A stretch of DNA of 64,000 nucleotides from Salinarimonas ramus (GTDB taxonomy: Bacteria; Pseudomonadota; Alphaproteobacteria; Rhizobiales; Beijerinckiaceae): contig NZ_BMMF01000011.1 in NCBI RefSeq assembly GCF_014645695.1, forward strand, positions 156,491 to 220,490. The letters are read 5' to 3'. The position numbers and the translations under genes were made by a program. The stretch's first letter is position 1. Each line of letters starts with the position of its first letter. Below are positions 61,214 to 64,000 of this stretch, piece by piece. A model generated the notes under the pieces. It was given only the letters and a program-made list of their open reading frames with translations. It did not search any database and was not told where the DNA came from.

Positions 61214-61657
61214 TCAGCCGGGCGCGGGCCTCGTCATCCGCACGAGGGCGTGCGGCCGGCCCTGGTCGTCCTCGTCACGGCGTTGCGTCTCGACGAAGCC
61301 GACCCGGGTGTAGAATGCCCGAGCGCCCGCGTTCTGCGCGTAGACCTCGACCTCCAGGAGGCCCTGCTTTCGAGCCGCATGCGCCACGAGCGCGGCGCCG
61401 ACGCCGCGGCCGTGTGCGGCGGGATCGACGAAGAGACCGCCGACAAACGCATCGAGGAGGGCGACGAAGCCGACCACGCGCCCGTCCTCCTCGGCGACGT
61501 AGGTTTCGGCCCGAGGCATGTAGACGTCGCGCACGAGATCGGCGTCGGCGTCGAGCGCCTCTCGGCCGAGGAACGGATGCCCGACCTCGGAGGCGGCGCG
61601 CCAGATGGCAAGGCAGCGCTCGAGGTCTCGGGCGGCGTCGTAGGGACGGATGTTCAC
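61214..61657 (-). CDS. GNAT-family N-acetyltransferase
   Basis: A 147-residue GNAT acetyltransferase. IRPYDAARDLERCLAIWRAASE at the start; motif A FVGGLFVDPAAHGRGVGAALV with the acetyl-CoA pyrophosphate loop HGRGVGAA; and motif B EVEVYAQNAGARAFYTRVGFVE. The layout is like YjhQ/YjaB-type (elaA-like) small acetyltransferases. The GTG at 61657 follows GGAG and starts exactly at the fold; a longer frame begins at 61717. Substrate unknown. It is the last gene of the very GC-rich core before the lower-GC accessory stretch. Confidence 0.88.
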   Translation of the reverse strand: MNIRPYDAARDLERCLAIWRAASEVGHPFLGREALDADADLVRDVYMPRAETYVAEEDGRVVGFVALLDAFVGGLFVDPAAHGRGVGAALVAHAARKQGLLEVEVYAQNAGARAFYTRVGFVETQRRDEDDQGRPHALVRMTRPAPG

Positions 61658-62140
61658 GGGACGTGCTCCGATGAGAGAGGGAGCGAGCGACGGGGTCGTG
61701 GCCGCGCGAGAGCGCACGCCGCCGAGCGCGGGGGCGGCGAGGCGATCCGGTCCTCGGGGACGTTCACACCTACTGTAGGGTCAAGCGAAGTGCTTCGCTC
61801 CGCTCATTGATCGAGAACCGCTTTTTCTCGCTCTGTGACACAAACCTGTGCGGCGAATTTGCTCAAAGCTCATCACTTTCCACCCAAATTCCTTCGCACA
61901 CAAATCAATTGCAATTCGTGTAGGCACACCCGCTAGTCTGGACATGGCGAAGTATAGCGTCTTCAAACGTGAAAACGCAACCAAAAGATAAATCACGATG
62001 AGTTTTTGCAATAAGGCGGACTTCTGTTCGGTTGCGCGCTCACGGGAAGTGCGTATACCTTCTCAAGGTTAAGAACGATCGAGATTTCACCAAAGTATAT
62101 ATTGCTTCGGGGCTCTTGAAGCAACCCATAGAGGCTGAGC
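61658..62140. other. AT-richer stretch with no confident gene
   Basis: About 480 bp. From about 61780 the base composition drops well below that of the rest of the window, with AT-rich runs at 61960-61990 and 62080-62105. An open frame of 76 codons lies at 61781-62011 on the minus strand (starts MQKLIVIYLLVAFSRL). It has an unusual composition, no convincing ribosome site and no recognisable domain, so I do not call it a gene. The TATATT around 62097 could belong to a promoter for the DUF433 gene at 62141. Confidence 0.4.
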
Positions 62141-62527
62141 GTGTCCAAGAATTGGATCGAGAGGAATGGAGCCGTGCATGGCGGCGTGCCTGTCATTCGC
62201 GGTACCCGAACAACCGTCTACTCGGTTCTCGCACGGGTGAACCGCGGCGAGACGCTCGACGAACTCGTCAAAGAGAACCCAGACATTCCGCGCGCAGCCT
62301 TCGAGGCAGCCGTCACCTTTGCTCGAGCGTACACGGTCGAGCATCCCACGAGCTTCTCAGACGCGCTGATGAGCGAGGGGTTTGAACCGACCCAAATTCG
62401 GCTGGTGATCGCACCTGAACGAGCGGCACCCCGCCCTCGCCTCTGGCAGCCTGACGGCGTGCCAAAGGTCGACCCCATCCGGCAGGATCGCAGCTTAACT
62501 GGGCCCCATAACGACATCAGCGAGTAG
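62141..62527 (+). CDS. DUF433 protein, antitoxin-like
   Basis: A 128-residue protein of the DUF433 family. The core is NGAVHGGVPVIRGTRTTVYSVLARVNRGETLDELVKENPDIPRAAFEAAVTFARAY in order, where GGxPVIRGTR and the LVKENPDI-like helix are the family hallmarks. DUF433 proteins are HTH-type antitoxins that usually precede a DUF5615 PIN-like toxin. No such toxin gene can be seen downstream. The tail of about 50 residues after the core (from TSFSDALMSEG) is longer than usual. GTG start at 62141 after GAGG. Its codon use is less GC-rich than the core genome, which suggests recent arrival. Confidence 0.7.
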   Translation: MSKNWIERNGAVHGGVPVIRGTRTTVYSVLARVNRGETLDELVKENPDIPRAAFEAAVTFARAYTVEHPTSFSDALMSEGFEPTQIRLVIAPERAAPRPRLWQPDGVPKVDPIRQDRSLTGPHNDISE

Positions 62528-63054
62528 CTTTGAAGGTCCAACGTTTGGTGGAGTAGGTCATCCGCCGATCTCGGCAGCAGCTATCGGTCGCGCGAAAGCG
62601 TGTGAAGGTCAGCCAGAGGAGTTCCGTTCATGTCTTTCCATCGGCGTCGCTCATCGATAGCAGCAACGTTCTCGTAGTTCTCCACTTGATAAACGCTTGG
62701 CGCGTCAATGCGCGCCGCATCGCTAATCGCCGCCACATCTGGACCGAGATCATTCGTCGCAGCCAGAATGACTGGTCCGACGCCATGCTCGCGTGGCTAT
62801 TTATTAGGCCGTTTTATTGCTACTTCACAAGGCTCTTTCCGTGGACATCCCCATTGCGTGTCTGAGGAGTAACGCCTACTTCGGCAGCGGCACGCAAGAT
62901 TGCCGATGAGATGACCAGCTCTCACGCTTCCCCGTCCCAGACGCGACCGTTCCAGCCCGATATGGCCTTCAGTCCACCAAAGGTATGGTCTTTCGACATC
63001 GAAAGGCACGGCAGCTCAATAGCAGTTGCGCGATTATCCTGTCGGGTACTTTCG
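62528..63054 (-). pseudogene. coding remnants with no intact gene
   Basis: About 520 bp with no convincing intact gene. On the minus strand a frame open from 62796 to 62581 reads like a protein (…GVGPVILAATNDLGPDVAA in the first part, ending DLHTLSRDR) but lacks a start codon and follows a stop at 62797-62799. A second protein-like tail (…AILRAAAEVGVTPQ…) reads in another frame near 62820-62910. Fragments resembling a PIN toxin (LLLSCRAF, LWWTEGH, EVAIKR) are scattered over 62805-63058, in frames broken by stops. Together they look like decayed genes. None is identified with certainty. Confidence 0.35.
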
Positions 63055-63265
63055 TCATGCGCTCCACTCGGCAAGCTCCGGCTCGCTCACAAACTCGAGA
63101 AAATTCGGTATGGTCGCCCTCGAAACGACAACCTCCAGGAGGCCGAGCCGAACGCGCCGACGTTTCGCCGGAACGAGCGGCACGACAGGAACACCGCCGT
63201 GGGCAATGATCACCTCTTCACCCCGCTCGGCGGCGGCAATCAACTCGGATTGAAATTTGGGACAC
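63055..63265 (-). pseudogene. broken Phd/YefM-type antitoxin
   Basis: The 62 codons from TTG 63243 to stop 63055 read as the body of a Phd antitoxin: LIAAAERGEEVIIAHGGVPV and VPLVPAKRRRV, then IPNFLEFVSEPELAEWSA. The usual N-terminal DNA-binding part is missing in this frame. A GTG at 63265 begins VSQISI in another frame, which fits the expected N-terminus. Length from there to the stop is 211 nt, not a multiple of three, so a small deletion has joined the two out of frame. The stop overlaps an ATG (63058) as ATGA, where a toxin gene would begin, but that toxin is not intact. Confidence 0.5.
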
Positions 63266-63266
63266 C

Positions 63267-63804
63267 TCAGCGAGGCCGGGCCGCGACGTAGACGAGGGCT
63301 GCACTCAGCTGCTCGTCGCTGAGCCGATAATCCTCCTTGAGCTTCTCTCGATCGACCCCTCGCGCAAGGGCAGCCGCCACGGGGCGCACCAGGACACGGG
63401 TGCCGCGGAAGGTCGGCGCGCCGGCCTGCACTTCGTCGTCCTCATCGATATTTTTCCGGGCCGCTTCGAGCCCGCAAACGCGTGACGATTGAGCCAGCGA
63501 CGTGGGTCAGGTCCACTTTGAGAGGCAGAAAAGTCTCGGGCACGATCACCACGCCCATTGCTTCGACGGGCTTCTGCAGCAGTTCGGCCTCGAGATGGCG
63601 CCTCAGCTTGGTACGCACCGCTGCAGCGACGTCCTTGGCCAATAGTTGGTCTGCTGCGATGATAAGCACGGCCTGGGGACTAATCGTCCAACCACGTGGG
63701 CGGCGCTCGATGTACGGCCGCGCAAACCGGGCGCGGTCGATCGCCCTTTCAACGACCGCCGGCTCAAGTCCAGCGACGTAGGCTGCTTCGGATTTGGATA
63801 GCAT
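63267..63804 (-). pseudogene. frameshifted DUF433 antitoxin gene with MerR-like N-terminus
   Basis: Frame one starts MLSKSEAAYVAGLEPAVVER at 63804 and reads as the N-terminal helical part of DUF433 proteins that carry a MerR-like domain, but hits a stop at 63442. The family's DUF433 core, with QAGAPTFRGTRVLVRPVAAAL and DEQLSAALVYVAARPR, continues in another frame to a stop at 63267. Removing one base from the CCC at 63471-63473 (GGG on the coding strand) joins them smoothly as RLRLEAARKNIDEDDEV and gives a normal-length protein of 178 residues. This is either a real single-base frameshift or a sequencing error in a short G run. Confidence 0.65.
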
Positions 63805-64000
63805 CTGAATCTGAACCAGAACAGATCTTGCCTACTCAAAAGAGACGTTACGGCGGGAAGAGCTCTTCCGCAAGGTCAGGTTTAGTCCCTTCGCTTGGTC
63901 GTGTCCCCGATGGTGGTGTAGCTCGACGGGAGCGGAGCCGTCCGGCCGCGCGCCCTCCATAGCGCCGTAGCGGACGGACGGCTTCGCGGGTGGTCATCGA

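Noticed and set aside
61781..62011. A 76-residue frame on the minus strand
   Set aside because: No ribosome site or domain; lies in AT-rich non-coding DNA.
62805..63058. Calling a VapC/PIN toxin pseudogene outright
   Set aside because: Only short similar pieces (LLLSCRAF, LWWTEGH, EVAIKR) are seen in broken frames; not enough without a database search.
63848..63997. A 49-residue open frame (starts MTTREAVRPL) at the right edge
   Set aside because: Arg/Pro-rich, no ribosome site, no family; the window ends too soon to judge. The palindrome GGAAGAGCTCTTCC inside it (63856-63869) is noted but unexplained.
1..64000. tRNA, rRNA, CRISPR, riboswitch or intact IS
   Set aside because: I looked for conserved ends, repeat-spacer patterns and transposase domains by eye and saw none; a tRNAscan/Infernal run would be decisive.

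Overview
The window is about 64 kb of very GC-rich chromosome. The mix of genes points to a heterotrophic alphaproteobacterium of the Hyphomicrobiales (Methylobacteriaceae/Salinarimonadaceae-like). The main signs are an RpoH-type sigma factor, a fused indolepyruvate ferredoxin oxidoreductase, a TctCBA system with TctDE-type regulators, many solute-binding-protein transporters and four c-di-GMP turnover proteins. This placement is an inference from gene content. I see no rRNA, tRNA, CRISPR array or intact insertion sequence.

Layout. 1-6.2 kb: the end of a GGDEF-EAL protein, a small secreted protein, an EF-G paralogue, an AlkX/YcaQ-like DNA glycosylase, an orphan HipB-like regulator with a nested palindromic operator, and a NadX-like dehydrogenase. 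6.2-11.2 kb: a two-gene unit of a GH65 disaccharide phosphorylase and PEP synthase, overlapping by ATGA. 11.5-14.2 kb: a pentahaem cytochrome c divergent from a membrane ferric-reductase-type flavoprotein. 14.3-19.1 kb: a GST, a MarR regulator, rpoH with a recognisable promoter, and a multicopper oxidase. 19.2-28.9 kb: a complete branched-chain-amino-acid-type ABC transporter, a small membrane protein and the indolepyruvate oxidoreductase. 29-34.5 kb: a complete oligopeptide ABC transporter. 34.7-40.3 kb: two multidomain GGDEF-EAL proteins (one with a degenerate EAL domain) flanking an SH3 protein. 40.4-42.6 kb: an ECF42-type sigma factor with DUF1428 and VOC proteins, preceded twice by the same promoter-like motif. 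42.7-46.6 kb: a secreted SGNH hydrolase overlapping an OpgC acyltransferase, an alpha/beta hydrolase and a methylisocitrate-lyase-family enzyme. 46.6-52.8 kb: a TctD-like regulator, a histidine kinase fused to a periplasmic solute-binding domain, and tctCBA. 53-55.7 kb: a CHASE-PAS-GGDEF-EAL protein. 55.9-61.1 kb: a TRAP transporter, an iron alcohol dehydrogenase and a divergent LysR regulator. 61.2-64 kb: a GNAT acetyltransferase, then a less GC-rich accessory stretch with one open DUF433 gene and the remains of toxin-antitoxin genes broken by frameshifts.

How the parts work together. Most of the window takes up and oxidises organic acids, amino acids and peptides. Four separate high-affinity uptake systems (Liv ABC, Opp ABC, TctCBA, TRAP) sit beside enzymes likely to use their substrates. 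Three of the four solute-receptor genes are followed by a strong GC hairpin, which may set receptor-to-permease ratios or end transcription. The most unusual items are the kinase/solute-receptor fusion beside tctCBA, the duplicated ECF42 promoter motif TGTCGG-N17-CGTCCTCGG, and the decaying toxin-antitoxin region at the right end.
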